Part shown: piece after piece, positions 42,714 through 51,581 of the stretch | Layout: every line of letters begins with the position of its first letter | Position numbering within the stretch: position 1 is the first letter of the stretch | DNA from: Saprospira grandis | Lineage (GTDB): Bacteria; Bacteroidota; Bacteroidia; Chitinophagales; Saprospiraceae | NCBI RefSeq assembly: GCF_027594745.1 | Contig: NZ_CP110854.1 | Location: forward strand, 1,776,501-1,840,500 | Reading direction: 5' to 3' | DNA length: 64,000 nucleotides | Program-made: the position numbers and the translations under genes | Notes under the pieces: model-generated | What the model saw: only the letters and a program-made list of their open reading frames with translations | Told to the model about the DNA's origin: nothing | The model's database searches: none

Positions 42714-42934
42714 GGCCTAGCGATGGGCAGCAGTGGCCGCAGGCCAGACCGAAGCCCAAAGGGCTGAAGGGCCGAGCGAATAGCGAGCTGCGAACCGTAG
42801 CGCCGACGAGCATAGCGAGGCGGAGGCCCCAAAACATCAGCGAGCTGCGAACTGACAACAAGGACTTTAGTTCGCAGTTCGACGACCGAAGGGAGTAACC
42901 GCCGCTACCATATATTCTGCGGAGGCCCCAAAAA
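42714..42934 (-). repeat. Modular intergenic repeat, copy 15, compound (type A plus E unit)
   Basis: The type A part (42714-42834) has P3 AGCCC/GGGCT and P4 GGCC/GGCC. The E unit (42835-42934) shares GTTACTCCC, GTCGTCGAACTGCG and CCTTGTTGTC with that of copy 9, while its hairpin bases differ. The element lies in sense behind the ccmF terminator. A GGC-rich tail hairpin extends toward 42680. Confidence 0.9.
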
Positions 42935-42935
42935 C

Positions 42936-42969
42936 AAAAAAGGAGCAGTAAAAAATTACTACTCCTTTT
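42936..42969 (-). terminator. Intrinsic terminator after ccmF
   Basis: Minus-strand arms AAAAGGAG..AGTAA and TTACT..CTCCTTTT are followed by TTGTTTTT. The T run leads into repeat copy 15. Confidence 0.8.
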
Positions 42970-42988
42970 GCGCTCTATCAATTAAAGA

Positions 42989-45499
42989 TTAAATCTCTAG
43001 CTTTTTGGATTTTATTTTTCCCATCCGTTGAAACATGCCCATCAGCAGGCCGATCATCATCATGATGGAGCCAATCCAGACCCAATTGATGCCTGGGAAG
43101 ACCAGAGCTTGGACCACCACATAGGCTTTTTCGGGACTATGGCTACGGACATCAAACTGCATTTTCATCCGATCTTTGCTTTCGGGCAATACCTGCGCAA
43201 AACGGAAATCGAGGCCCAATTCCTTTAGCTCAAAAGGAATGTTGAGAGGCCGATTATCTCGGATGTACAAAAAGGGTTTGGCCAAATAAAAGCTATCCGA
43301 ATTGAGCTCGTAGACCTTGAGAATGGCCGTAATGGGAATATCGCCCTCCTGAAACTTATAGGCCTCATTTTGGGGCAATTCGGTCCCAATTTGGTCAAAA
43401 ACGACATAATGACTGGCCGTAAAAAAGGTATCGCCCTGCTCAATAATATGCGACTCCCATTTGGCGGCTTCTTCCTCTTCTTTACTGGCCTCTGGGTCTT
43501 CAAAAGCCCAATGCGGAATGGCCAAGGTAAAGATATCTTTCTCGAAATAATGCCGGGTGTTGGGATTGGCCGCACGGAACTTAAACTTGCCCTTGGGCAA
43601 AGAATCCCGAATCACATTGGGCGAGGTACTAAACTCCTCAAGGATGTTGCCTTGAGGGTCCTTTTTGGTAAACTTCAGCTCAAAAAACTGCTGGTTTCCC
43701 TCGGCCCAATCGCGGCTGTATTCTACCGTATAACCATCGGCAATAGGGACCGGCTGCCCCTTGACCACCAAAACATTCTTATTCGATTGCGGATTGATAT
43801 CATTGACCTCAATAGAGGTAAATCCCTCTGAAATGGGCCGTTTGAGTGCGCCAGAAAAGACGACACCCACCATCAACAAACCAAAACCAATATGGGCCAC
43901 GGGCGCTCCCGCCACCTTAATATTGCCCCGGAGGACCGAAACGATATAGTCTAAATTCGTAATCACGGTAAAAATTCCACTGCCCACCAGCAACCAATAT
44001 TGCCAAGCCACAATAGAAGACCAAAGCATCAGGGGAACGGTAATCACAACCGACAAAACAAGGGCAAGGCCCAAATGCAAGCCCAAAAAGCGGCCAAAAC
44101 TAGCCGAAATCTCTCGGCTACGATAGCGCAAAAGCACCGAAATTCCCGACAAAAAGCCAATCAATACGCCAATCCACAATTGGTAGCGATTATGATGGGC
44201 CACCTCATCTTCGGGCGGGGCAATATTGGTAATATCGCCGCCACCTACAAGAGCAGAAAAGGCATCGGCCAATTTATTCCAAACGGGAATAGAGGTGGTG
44301 GCCGTAATCAAAATAGAAGAAAACAGCAAGACCAAAGCCCCTACAAACATCCAAAACTCTCTGGAGTAGCTGCTCTCTTCCTTTTCTACGCTAGGAATCT
44401 CTTTTTTGGCCTTAACATAAAGGACCAAAGGCCAAATACTCACGGCCCCCATAAAGAGAATGAGTTGCCACTCTAGGCCCATTTCGGTAAAAGCATGCAC
44501 CGAAGTTTCGCCCAAAACCCCCGAGCGCGTCAAGAAAGTCGAGTAGACAATCAAGATAAAGCTCAGAATAAAAAACAGATAAGTCGAGCGTATCGAATGC
44601 GGGCTATTGCGGGCCACCAAGGCCGTATGCGTGCCCGCCAACATAATAATCCAAGGAACCAAAGATGCATTTTCTACGGGGTCCCAGGCCCAATAGCCCC
44701 CAAAGCTCAAGGCCTCATAGGCCCAAGCGCCCCCCATCAGAATACCCGTACCGAGAATAGCACCAGAAAAAAGCGACCAAGTTAGGGCCGGCTTAATCCA
44801 AGCCTTATGCTCTTTGGTCCAAAGCCCCGCAATCGCAAAGGCAAAAGGCACTAAGGTCGAGGCAAAGCCCAAAAAGAGGGTGGGCGGATGAATAGTCATC
44901 CAATAGTTTTGCAAAAGCGGATTCAGGCCCGTGCCCTCAATCGATTGCAAATAATTGGGCATATTAAAAATGGGGGCCTCATGCACATTGCGCAGCAGCA
45001 CAAAGGGGTTCGAGCCGATGCGATCGTCTCCCTCGCCAAAATAAAAGCCCAAAATCATAGAGGTCAAAAAGGCCTGCACCAGCCCAAAAACGGCCAATAC
45101 GGGGGCCTCCCATTTGTCTTTTCGGCTCATCAGGACAAAGCCCAAAACCACATGCCAAAACATCCAGAGCAAAAAGCTGCCCTCTTGGCCCTCCCAAAAG
45201 GCCGAAAAAATATACTGAAAGGGCAGGCTGTCGGAGGTATGCCCCCAAACGTATTCATACTCATAATAACGAGCAATCATAATGTAAAACAACAGCCCAA
45301 TCACGCCAAAAATACTCAGGCCATGAATGCCAAAGCCCCAGCGGCCAATCCGTTTCCAATCTCTACTTGTGGCCAAATCTGATCGGCTATTAGTGGCCCC
45401 AGCATAGGCCCAAAGGGCCAACAGGCTACTCACAAATGCCAAAACAATCAGGCCGTGCCCAATGATTCCTGGCCACAAATGTTCTCCTTCGTAATTCAT
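42989..45499 (-). CDS. ccmF: Cytochrome c heme lyase subunit CcmF
   Basis: The 836-residue protein has many membrane helices and the Trp-rich WWD signature GGYWAWDPVENASLVPW that binds heme, plus IHPPTLFLGFAS with a conserved His. The final 250 or so residues form a periplasmic domain and end in a last helix. It joins heme to CxxCH cytochromes in the periplasm. It follows ccmE by 45 bases. Confidence 0.95.
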   Translation of the reverse strand: MNYEGEHLWPGIIGHGLIVLAFVSSLLALWAYAGATNSRSDLATSRDWKRIGRWGFGIHGLSIFGVIGLLFYIMIARYYEYEYVWGHTSDSLPFQYIFSAFWEGQEGSFLLWMFWHVVLGFVLMSRKDKWEAPVLAVFGLVQAFLTSMILGFYFGEGDDRIGSNPFVLLRNVHEAPIFNMPNYLQSIEGTGLNPLLQNYWMTIHPPTLFLGFASTLVPFAFAIAGLWTKEHKAWIKPALTWSLFSGAILGTGILMGGAWAYEALSFGGYWAWDPVENASLVPWIIMLAGTHTALVARNSPHSIRSTYLFFILSFILIVYSTFLTRSGVLGETSVHAFTEMGLEWQLILFMGAVSIWPLVLYVKAKKEIPSVEKEESSYSREFWMFVGALVLLFSSILITATTSIPVWNKLADAFSALVGGGDITNIAPPEDEVAHHNRYQLWIGVLIGFLSGISVLLRYRSREISASFGRFLGLHLGLALVLSVVITVPLMLWSSIVAWQYWLLVGSGIFTVITNLDYIVSVLRGNIKVAGAPVAHIGFGLLMVGVVFSGALKRPISEGFTSIEVNDINPQSNKNVLVVKGQPVPIADGYTVEYSRDWAEGNQQFFELKFTKKDPQGNILEEFSTSPNVIRDSLPKGKFKFRAANPNTRHYFEKDIFTLAIPHWAFEDPEASKEEEEAAKWESHIIEQGDTFFTASHYVVFDQIGTELPQNEAYKFQEGDIPITAILKVYELNSDSFYLAKPFLYIRDNRPLNIPFELKELGLDFRFAQVLPESKDRMKMQFDVRSHSPEKAYVVVQALVFPGINWVWIGSIMMMIGLLMGMFQRMGKIKSKKLEI

Positions 45500-45544
45500 C
45501 TTCCCTAAATCAACTTACTAAAATAGAAAGCTCTTCAAGCCTCC

Positions 45545-45961
45545 TTATTTACTTACTACCTGCCTTGCTTTTTGGCTCTGCAGCGCCTGGTCCTGATACT
45601 TAGACGGACATTTTAGCTGCATATCATGCGCAATAAATTGACTGCCCTGCATCCGCCCCGTCAATACAATTTGCTCCGAACGCTCAAAATCTTGCGGCTT
45701 GGCCATCTGCGCCACCACCTTTTTGATCGTCCCCTGCTCATCTTCCATATAAAAAGAAAAGGCATTGGCATCTTTTTCTGGATTATACACAATCGGGCGG
45801 GCATCATCGACCACCAACTGCCCCACAATCTGATGGTTGCGGTCTATTTCTTTCATGGCTACCGAAAAATCACCATAACTTTGGTAATCGCTAGCCTGCG
45901 TAATCAATACTCCAATAGCGGCGGCAATGACAATCAAAGCCAAAATTTGCATCTTTTTCAT
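45545..45961 (-). CDS. ccmE: Cytochrome c maturation heme chaperone CcmE, CxxxY type
   Basis: The 138-residue protein has one N-terminal membrane anchor (ILALIVIAAAIGVLI) and an OB-fold. The heme-attachment motif is C118-PSK-Y122, that is Cys in place of the classic His (HxxxY). Variants with CxxxY are known in other groups. It passes heme to CcmF, encoded directly downstream. Confidence 0.93.
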   Translation of the reverse strand: MKKMQILALIVIAAAIGVLITQASDYQSYGDFSVAMKEIDRNHQIVGQLVVDDARPIVYNPEKDANAFSFYMEDEQGTIKKVVAQMAKPQDFERSEQIVLTGRMQGSQFIAHDMQLKCPSKYQDQALQSQKARQVVSK

Positions 45962-45993
45962 ATCCTATCGTTTTTATCTCTACTATGATTTTG

Positions 45994-46117
45994 TTTTGGG
46001 GCTGCCCCGCCTTTTAGGCGGGTCGGGCTGTATCGCAGCTCGCAAGTCTGCTCGGCCCTGCGCCGCCTTTGGCGGCTGGGTCTGGCCCTGCGGGCCACTG
46101 CTGTCCATCCCTCAGCC
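45994..46117 (+). repeat. Modular intergenic repeat, copy 16, type B
   Basis: P2 is CCCGCC/GGCGGG, P3 is GCCGCC/GGCGGC and P4 is GGCCC/GGGCC. Its T-tract lies 33 bases from the ccmE start codon, on the antisense strand. Confidence 0.9.
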
Positions 46118-46161
46118 GATGGGCCTTCGGCCCAGGCGGCTGCGCCGCCCAAATTGGCCCA

Positions 46162-46169
46162 CAAAAGTA
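46162..46169 (-). promoter_or_regulatory. Possible promoter -7 box of ccmE-ccmF
   Basis: The minus strand reads TACTTTTG. If used, the transcript would carry the complement of repeat copy 16 as a long structured 5' leader. No -33 match. Confidence 0.4.
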
Positions 46170-46272
46170 CAATTTTTTAGGCGTTGGGCCAGTTCATCCC
46201 CTCATCTTTAAATCCTTGTTAAGTACAGCAAAACCCCTAAATAGGGTTATTTGCCCCAATAGATTAACCATT

Positions 46273-47757
46273 ATGCGCTATTTGACGTTTATCTTCTTCT
46301 TTCCCTTCAAGCTATTTAGATCTTATCTAAATTATGTTTTTTTGCTGTTTCCTATGGTGATTTGGGCCCAAAAGAGCCAAATAGACGCTCAAGTTTTGGG
46401 CAAGGAGCAAGTTTGGCAAGCTCAAACTCAAGCCAAGGCGGGCCAAGTTTCTTTAAGCTTGCAATCCTCTAGCGGCAAAAGCTGGTCTTTTGAGGGCAAA
46501 AATTTGGCTTGGCGGGGACTAGTTGCGGGGACAGAGGGCCAAGTTTTTGGGGCCTTGCAATTTCAAGATAGCTTATGGAGAACGGATAGTTTACTGGCCC
46601 AATCGGCCAAGCAAAGCCTGCTTATTTTTGGTCTAGATGCTGCTGGAAATTGGCTTTGGGAGCAAAGTTGGTCGCCCAAGGGCAGCAATAGTCTTTATCA
46701 GTTGGCTTTGGGCCAAGAGCAACTCTATTTGTCGGGCAGTTTTAATGATAGTTTGCTTTGGCAGGGCCAAAATTTGTATGGGGCGGGAATGAGTCAGGCC
46801 TTTTGGGCCAAAGTCAGTACAAAAACGGGAAAACTTTTAGCTTGGGGAGCTGGCCCAAAAAGTCGAGAAAGCTGGGGCCGCGCCATTTTGCCCTTAGGCA
46901 AGCAGCTCATTTGGGCCATAGAATATAGAGACAGCCTAATGATAGAGCAGCAGCTGCTCTTTAATAATCCCGTACACTCTGATTTTCTGCTTTTGCAGCT
47001 CGATAGTTTGGGCCAAAGCAAGAAGGTTTGGCCTTGGCAGGGCGTTTTTTCCGATCGGCCGGCTTTGCTCTTGGCCCACCCTCAAAAAGCAGATCGCTTT
47101 ATGGTCTTGGGGCATTTTACGGGATTATTGGGGCCAAAATCGGCTCCTCCCCTCTTCAAAACGGCCTATAAATACTATGATTACTTTTGGGCCGAGCTAG
47201 ATACGGCTGGGCAAATTTGGGCCAAGGGGCAGAGCAACAGCCCAAGCAATATTTATATCCAAGCGGCCTATTGGGGAGAAAAAGGCTTATTTCTGGGCGG
47301 CTATTTTCAGGATTCCCTACAGCTGGCCGACAGTACTTATTTGGCCCAAGGCAAGCCCTATTCGCCTTATTTGGTCCATTATGAGGGCGAACAAATGGAG
47401 CAATTGGTTTTGCCTTGGGAGGAGGGCCGTTTATTGAGCATTTTGCCCCAGCCCAAGGGCTTGCAATTGGCGGGTGAAGCTGCGGGTTTGGCCAAAATGG
47501 AGCGGGCGGCTTGGCCTGCGGCCAAGCTGCCCTTTTTGGTCCAGATTGAGTTGATTGTGGAAGGGCCCAGAACTTGGCGGGCTGCTCAAGCCATTGATAG
47601 CTGGACCTTATACAACCTGCGGGGACAAAAAGTAGGGGCGGGAAAAGGGGCTAAGATTCAGTTAGGGTCAGAAATAGCGGCAGGTGTTTACAGTTTGCAT
47701 TTGCAATGGGGGCAAAACCTAGCGGTAGAGCGTTTAGAAATATTAGAAAAGCGCTAG
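46273..47757 (+). CDS. Secreted protein with T9SS C-terminal sorting domain
   Basis: ATG 46273 gives 494 residues; the upstream frame translates repeat copy 16. A signal region (VFLLFPMVIWAQ) precedes beta-rich repeats of the type GNWLWEQSW..SLYQLALGQEQLYLSGSFNDSL, which look like beta-propeller blades. The end (about 437-494; WTLYNLRGQKVGAG, AAGVYSLHLQWG) fits a T9SS type A sorting domain. Likely surface-exposed; activity unknown. Confidence 0.75.
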   Translation: MRYLTFIFFFPFKLFRSYLNYVFLLFPMVIWAQKSQIDAQVLGKEQVWQAQTQAKAGQVSLSLQSSSGKSWSFEGKNLAWRGLVAGTEGQVFGALQFQDSLWRTDSLLAQSAKQSLLIFGLDAAGNWLWEQSWSPKGSNSLYQLALGQEQLYLSGSFNDSLLWQGQNLYGAGMSQAFWAKVSTKTGKLLAWGAGPKSRESWGRAILPLGKQLIWAIEYRDSLMIEQQLLFNNPVHSDFLLLQLDSLGQSKKVWPWQGVFSDRPALLLAHPQKADRFMVLGHFTGLLGPKSAPPLFKTAYKYYDYFWAELDTAGQIWAKGQSNSPSNIYIQAAYWGEKGLFLGGYFQDSLQLADSTYLAQGKPYSPYLVHYEGEQMEQLVLPWEEGRLLSILPQPKGLQLAGEAAGLAKMERAAWPAAKLPFLVQIELIVEGPRTWRAAQAIDSWTLYNLRGQKVGAGKGAKIQLGSEIAAGVYSLHLQWGQNLAVERLEILEKR

Positions 47758-47770
47758 GGTGTTGGTCCAG

Positions 47771-47926
47771 AAGGCGCGCAGCGCCTTGGCTGAGGGATGG
47801 ACAGCAGTGGCGCGCAGCGCCAGACCCAGGGCTTTTGAAGCGAAGCGAAAAAGCCCGCAGGGCCGAGCAGACCTGCGAGCTGCGAAACAGCCCGACCCGC
47901 CTGCAAGGCGGGGCAGCCCCAAAAAA
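47771..47926 (-). repeat. Modular intergenic repeat, copy 17, type B
   Basis: P3 has GGGCTTTT/AAAAGCCC arms and P4 is GGCGC/GCGCC. A GGCGC/GCGCC tail hairpin begins at 47771. It follows the dnaN terminator in sense. Confidence 0.9.
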
Positions 47927-47957
47927 GAAAAGCAGTAAACTCGGAGAGCTTACTGCT
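47921..47957 (-). terminator. Intrinsic terminator after dnaN
   Basis: AGCAGTAA/TTACTGCT stem with an 11-base loop, then TTCTTTTTT on the minus strand, continuous with repeat copy 17. Confidence 0.8.
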
Positions 47958-47980
47958 GTATATTTTAGCCTATTTATGGC

Positions 47981-49099
47981 CTAGTAATTCAAAATCACGG
48001 GCATCACGAGCATGAGTAGATCTTCGCCGGGATTTTCTTCTTCTTGACGGAGGAGGCCAGCCCGGTTGGGCGACTCGAGATGTAGCAAAACATTATCGCC
48101 ACCGATCACATTGAGCATTTCGACCAAAAACTTGGCATTAAAGCCGATGCTTAGGGTTTCGCCTTCATAGTAGCAGGGCATTTTTTCAGAAGCCTTATTG
48201 GAGAAATCGATATCTTCTGCTTCAATTTTGAGATGTTCCTCAGAGATGGTCAGCTTCACTTGGTTGGTCACCTTATTGGCATAATTGGCGATCCGTTTGA
48301 GTGAATTGAGAAAATCTTGGCGCACCACCCGCATAGTTTTCGAATTATTTTGGGGAATCACCGAATTATAATCGGGATAGCGGGCATCGATTAGGCGGCA
48401 GATAATAATCTGGTTGGCATAATAGAAAAAGGCATTGCTACGGCTAAAGGCGATGCGGACATTGCCGTTATGGTCAGAAAGGCCATTTTTAAGCAAGTTC
48501 AGGGCCTTTTTGGGGAGGATCAGGCTAGTATCGGTAGTGGGTTCAATTTCGGTAAAGCTATATTTCACCAACTTATGAGCATCGGTAGAGACGAAAGTAA
48601 CGCCCTGGGGGTTAATTTCGAGCAAAACCCCAGTCATAGCGGGGCGGAGCTCATCATTACTAGCGGCAAAAAGCGTTTTATTGATTCCTTCTAAGAGGAG
48701 TAATGCGGGCATTTCGATTTCCTCGGCGCTATCGGCTTGCGGCAACTTGGGATAATCGTCGCCATCTTCGCCGGCCAATTGGTACTGTCCAAAAGCCGAA
48801 GTAATCGTTATGGCAAAATTATTGGGATCTACTTGAAAGCTAAGAGGTTGCGTGGGCAACTGTTTGAGTGTATCGAGCAAAATTTTTGCAGGAACGGCCA
48901 CAGCCCCTTCCTCTTCGGCATTAACTTCGAGTTCTGCCTGCACGAAGGTTTCTAGGTCGGTAGCGGTTATACGCAAGCGGCCATCTTCAAGTTGGAAGAG
49001 GAAGTCTTCCAGAATAGGTAGCACTGGGTTAGAGCCTAAAGCTCCATTAACGAGCTGGAGCTGTTCTTTGAGCTCTGCAGAGGATAGGGTAAAACGCAT
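47981..49099 (-). CDS. dnaN: DNA polymerase III beta sliding clamp
   Basis: The 372-residue protein matches the three-domain beta clamp (MRFTLSSAELKEQLQLVNGAL, RITATDLETFVQAEL, LLEINPQGVTFVSTDAHKLVKY, LMLVMPVILNY end). It forms a ring that tethers polymerase III. dnaA and gyrB are not adjacent, so this does not mark the replication origin by itself. Confidence 0.97.
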   Translation of the reverse strand: MRFTLSSAELKEQLQLVNGALGSNPVLPILEDFLFQLEDGRLRITATDLETFVQAELEVNAEEEGAVAVPAKILLDTLKQLPTQPLSFQVDPNNFAITITSAFGQYQLAGEDGDDYPKLPQADSAEEIEMPALLLLEGINKTLFAASNDELRPAMTGVLLEINPQGVTFVSTDAHKLVKYSFTEIEPTTDTSLILPKKALNLLKNGLSDHNGNVRIAFSRSNAFFYYANQIIICRLIDARYPDYNSVIPQNNSKTMRVVRQDFLNSLKRIANYANKVTNQVKLTISEEHLKIEAEDIDFSNKASEKMPCYYEGETLSIGFNAKFLVEMLNVIGGDNVLLHLESPNRAGLLRQEEENPGEDLLMLVMPVILNY

Positions 49100-49333
49100 A
49101 TTTTTCTGTAATGAAAATTTGATAAAATTTGGGCGTAATATACAAAAAGCTAGTCGAATTTGCTTGTTATGGCCCTATAAAGAAATAGGTAGTAAACAAA
49201 TATTTCAAATAATCCATTAACTTAGGACAGCTAAAACAGCGCATAACAACTAGACCGACTTCTGTTCCTTATAATAGGAGAAGTGATAGGTCATTAAATT
49301 CTACTTTATAATCACTATTAAATGTTAACAACT

Positions 49334-49795
49334 ATGAACTGGACAGCATCCATTCGTTGGGGCATTATGAGCCTCTTCCTCGTTTTTTCTCTGGCCCTAT
49401 CGGCCCAAGTTTCTGTAGATGGTAAAACCTGTGTAGGGACCTGGAAAACCATTGATGATGAAACAGGCAAAGCCCGCTCTTATGTAAAAATCTATAAAGA
49501 GAACGGCAAATACTACGGTAAAATCACCAAACTGCTCAACCGCACAGCCGATGAAGATAAAGACCCCATCTGCGAGGTTTGTCCGGGCGACCGCAAAAAC
49601 AAGAAGGTGGTCGGTATGACTATTATTGATGGCATGGAAAAAGAAAGCAAGCGCTATGCTGGCGGCCAAATCCTTGACCCTAAAAAAGGAAAACTCTATT
49701 CTTGCACGATTTGGCTAGATAATGCCAACACCCTCAAAGTAAGAGGTTGGTGGGGCATGTTCTACAGAACCCAAACTTGGCATCGCGTAGACTAA
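49334..49795 (+). CDS. Secreted DUF2147 family protein
   Basis: After a signal peptide (IMSLFLVFSLALSAQ) the protein reads VGTWKTIDDETGKARSYVKI, GKYYGKITKLL, and ends GWWGMFYRTQTWHRV, the DUF2147 pattern. Two cysteines (CEVC) lie mid-protein. The family is periplasmic, of unknown function. ATG 49322 is an alternative start four codons earlier. Confidence 0.88.
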   Translation: MNWTASIRWGIMSLFLVFSLALSAQVSVDGKTCVGTWKTIDDETGKARSYVKIYKENGKYYGKITKLLNRTADEDKDPICEVCPGDRKNKKVVGMTIIDGMEKESKRYAGGQILDPKKGKLYSCTIWLDNANTLKVRGWWGMFYRTQTWHRVD

Positions 49796-49991
49796 TATTG
49801 GTAATTGAAAACGAGAGTAAATAAAAAAGGGTTGGGTAAATTCAATACTTTTTTACAAAATAAAATTTTGAAAAAATATTCTATAGCCTGCAACATTTGT
49901 TAGCAGGCTATCGTTTTTACTATATACACCGAATATAATTCTATTTGCTTAAAATAGTTGAATATACTCCACACACTTAATTCCAACCACC

Positions 49992-50231
49992 ATGAAGCAA
50001 TTATTTACTACTCAGGATCTTCTACTTTACCTCTACGATGAGCTCGATTGTTTGGAATCTATGGCCTTGCAAAAAGCCCTAAAAACAGATGTTGCCCTAC
50101 AAACAGAACTGCAGCAATTGAAAAACGGCCAAGCTCAGTTAGCAGATTGTTTCTTGGAGCCTGAGCAGGATATCCTAGATAATATCTTAGACTATAGCCG
50201 CCTCTCTCATTTAGAGACCGAGCTTCATTAA
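49992..50231 (+). CDS. Small anti-sigma-factor-like cytoplasmic protein
   Basis: The 79-residue protein starts FTTQDLLLYLYDELDCLESM followed by LKTDVALQTELQQL. This resembles the N-terminal part of Bacteroidota anti-sigma-like proteins (leucine-rich, with a short acidic turn), without any membrane segment. No sigma factor gene is adjacent, so the link is weak. A hairpin terminator follows. Confidence 0.55.
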   Translation: MKQLFTTQDLLLYLYDELDCLESMALQKALKTDVALQTELQQLKNGQAQLADCFLEPEQDILDNILDYSRLSHLETELH

Positions 50232-50253
50232 AGCAGAAATACAGTACTTTCAT

Positions 50254-50290
50254 AAAAAAGCCTAGCTTACTTCGGTAAACTAGGCTTTGC
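50254..50290. terminator. Shared terminator between convergent genes
   Basis: AAGCCTAG..TTAC pairs with GTAA..CTAGGCTT around a TTCG loop. It has six T on the minus strand (for the OmpA-like gene) and a shorter T run on the plus strand. Confidence 0.8.
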
Positions 50291-50310
50291 TTATTGTATG
50301 GTCCTTACGT

Positions 50311-51354
50311 TTAGTCTTGCGACAAAATGCCCATAATTTCATTGAGCTGTGGCTCCAAAATGATTTCGGTCCGGCGGTTTTTGGCCTTCCCTTCTGTGGT
50401 ATCATTAGAAGCCTTGGGCGCATGTTCTCCACGGCCAGCAGCGGTAATTCTGGCCGGATCTACCTGGTTTTTAATCAAGACCTGGCTCACCGCCAAAGCC
50501 CGATCGGTAGAAAGGTCCCAGTTCATTTTGGCATCTCCGTCAGAGTCGGTATGGCCCTCAATCAAGATAGACAAATCTTTGTTGCGATTGAGTACGCCCG
50601 AAAGTGTTTCTAGGGCCGAAACACCACGGCGGTCTACTCTTGCACTTCCTGAAGAGAACAGTAATTTTTGACTCAAAGACACATATACTTTTCCATCTCG
50701 GATTTCTACATCCAAATCGCCCGCATCCTTAAAGCCTTTTAGGGCTTCTAACAATTTGGCTCTTAAAGCATTGGCCTTGGCATCTCTTTCGGCAATAGCG
50801 GCTTCTAGCTCTTTTACTCGGCGTTCGCGAGCCGCCAAATCTGCCTCCAATTCCTTTTTGTATTTCTCCAAATCGGTAATATTGGCATCTTTTCCTTGTA
50901 GCTCTTTGCGCAATTGCTCCAAACGCTCTTGCTCCGCCTTGAGCTCTCTTTCTCGGCGCTCCAATTCTCGGCGCTTGATACTCAATTCTTCAGATAGTTC
51001 TCTTTTCTTAGAGGCCGCTTCTTCTTTCAGTTTTTCATTCAGGGCCAAGAGCTTATCATAAGAAGCCTGCAAATCTTTATTCAATCGTTGTTGTTGATTG
51101 TAGCGCTCTTGCAAAAGCTCATAATCAGAGGTCAATTCCTTATGCGAGGCCTTGAGCTTACTCAACTCTCCCTGAACGCTGCTCAATTCTTCCTGAATTT
51201 CTTGGCGCTTGCGCTCTGCTTCCGAGGCATTTTTCTCGGCCGCTTCTTTGGCGCTTACCTCCTCTTTGTAGCGGCGGCTAGACACGCAAGAGCTGAGGCC
51301 GCCCACCATCAAAAATAGTAGGGCAACAGCAACTAAGTAGTTTCTTCGCAACAT
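50311..51354 (-). CDS. OmpA-family lipoprotein with long coiled coil
   Basis: The 347-residue protein has a lipoprotein signal with LSSC (Cys23), a coiled coil of Glu/Lys/Leu heptads (about 35-210), and a C-terminal OmpA-like peptidoglycan-binding domain (about 220-335; LSILIEGHTDSDGD, TDRALAVSQVLIKN, GRGEHAPKASNDT, NRRTEIIL). It should link the outer membrane to peptidoglycan. The gene upstream (51582-52343) is a smaller lipoprotein with a similar layout. Confidence 0.9.
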   Translation of the reverse strand: MLRRNYLVAVALLFLMVGGLSSCVSSRRYKEEVSAKEAAEKNASEAERKRQEIQEELSSVQGELSKLKASHKELTSDYELLQERYNQQQRLNKDLQASYDKLLALNEKLKEEAASKKRELSEELSIKRRELERRERELKAEQERLEQLRKELQGKDANITDLEKYKKELEADLAARERRVKELEAAIAERDAKANALRAKLLEALKGFKDAGDLDVEIRDGKVYVSLSQKLLFSSGSARVDRRGVSALETLSGVLNRNKDLSILIEGHTDSDGDAKMNWDLSTDRALAVSQVLIKNQVDPARITAAGRGEHAPKASNDTTEGKAKNRRTEIILEPQLNEIMGILSQD

Positions 51355-51386
51355 AAATTATTTATTTTTTAATGAAGTAAATCCTG

Positions 51387-51547
51387 TTTTGGGGCCTCCG
51401 CTTCGGCTTTGCCTTGCGGCGCTACGTTTCGCAGCTCGCTATTACTTGCTTCGCTGCGTCGGCTCCCGCTGGTCGGGTCGCTCGGCCCTGCGGCAGCTTC
51501 GCTGCCTTGGTCTGGCCCTTCGGGCCACTGCTGCACATCGCTAGGCC
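51387..51547 (+). repeat. Modular intergenic repeat, copy 18, type A with extra core insertion
   Basis: P3 is GGCAGC/GCTGCC and P4 is GGCCC/GGGCC, ending ATCGCTAGGCC. About 25-30 extra bases (around 51444-51480) interrupt the core between GCTCGCTATT and GCTCGGCCC. The T-tract faces the OmpA-like gene start, 33 bases away. Confidence 0.88.
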
Positions 51548-51581
51548 GTTTTGGCCTGCGGCCAAAGTTGGCCACTCCCGC

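Noticed and set aside
42380..42898. Plus-strand frame of 172 codons over the minisatellite, Lys/Arg/Ser-rich
   Set aside because: Same array read on the other strand; no plausible start, and the second half is modular repeat sequence.
42304..42981. Minus-strand frame of 225 codons over the minisatellite, with DLTGL-type repeats
   Set aside because: It starts inside the ccmF terminator/repeat region, passes through repeat copy 15, and its repeat stays open only because 21 is a multiple of three.
46069..46272. N-terminal extension of the T9SS protein frame
   Set aside because: These codons translate repeat copy 16 and its flank; a signal peptide begins only after ATG 46273.
47981..49321. Replication origin next to dnaN
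   Set aside because: No dnaA, gyrB or cluster of DnaA boxes is visible; dnaN alone does not mark the origin.
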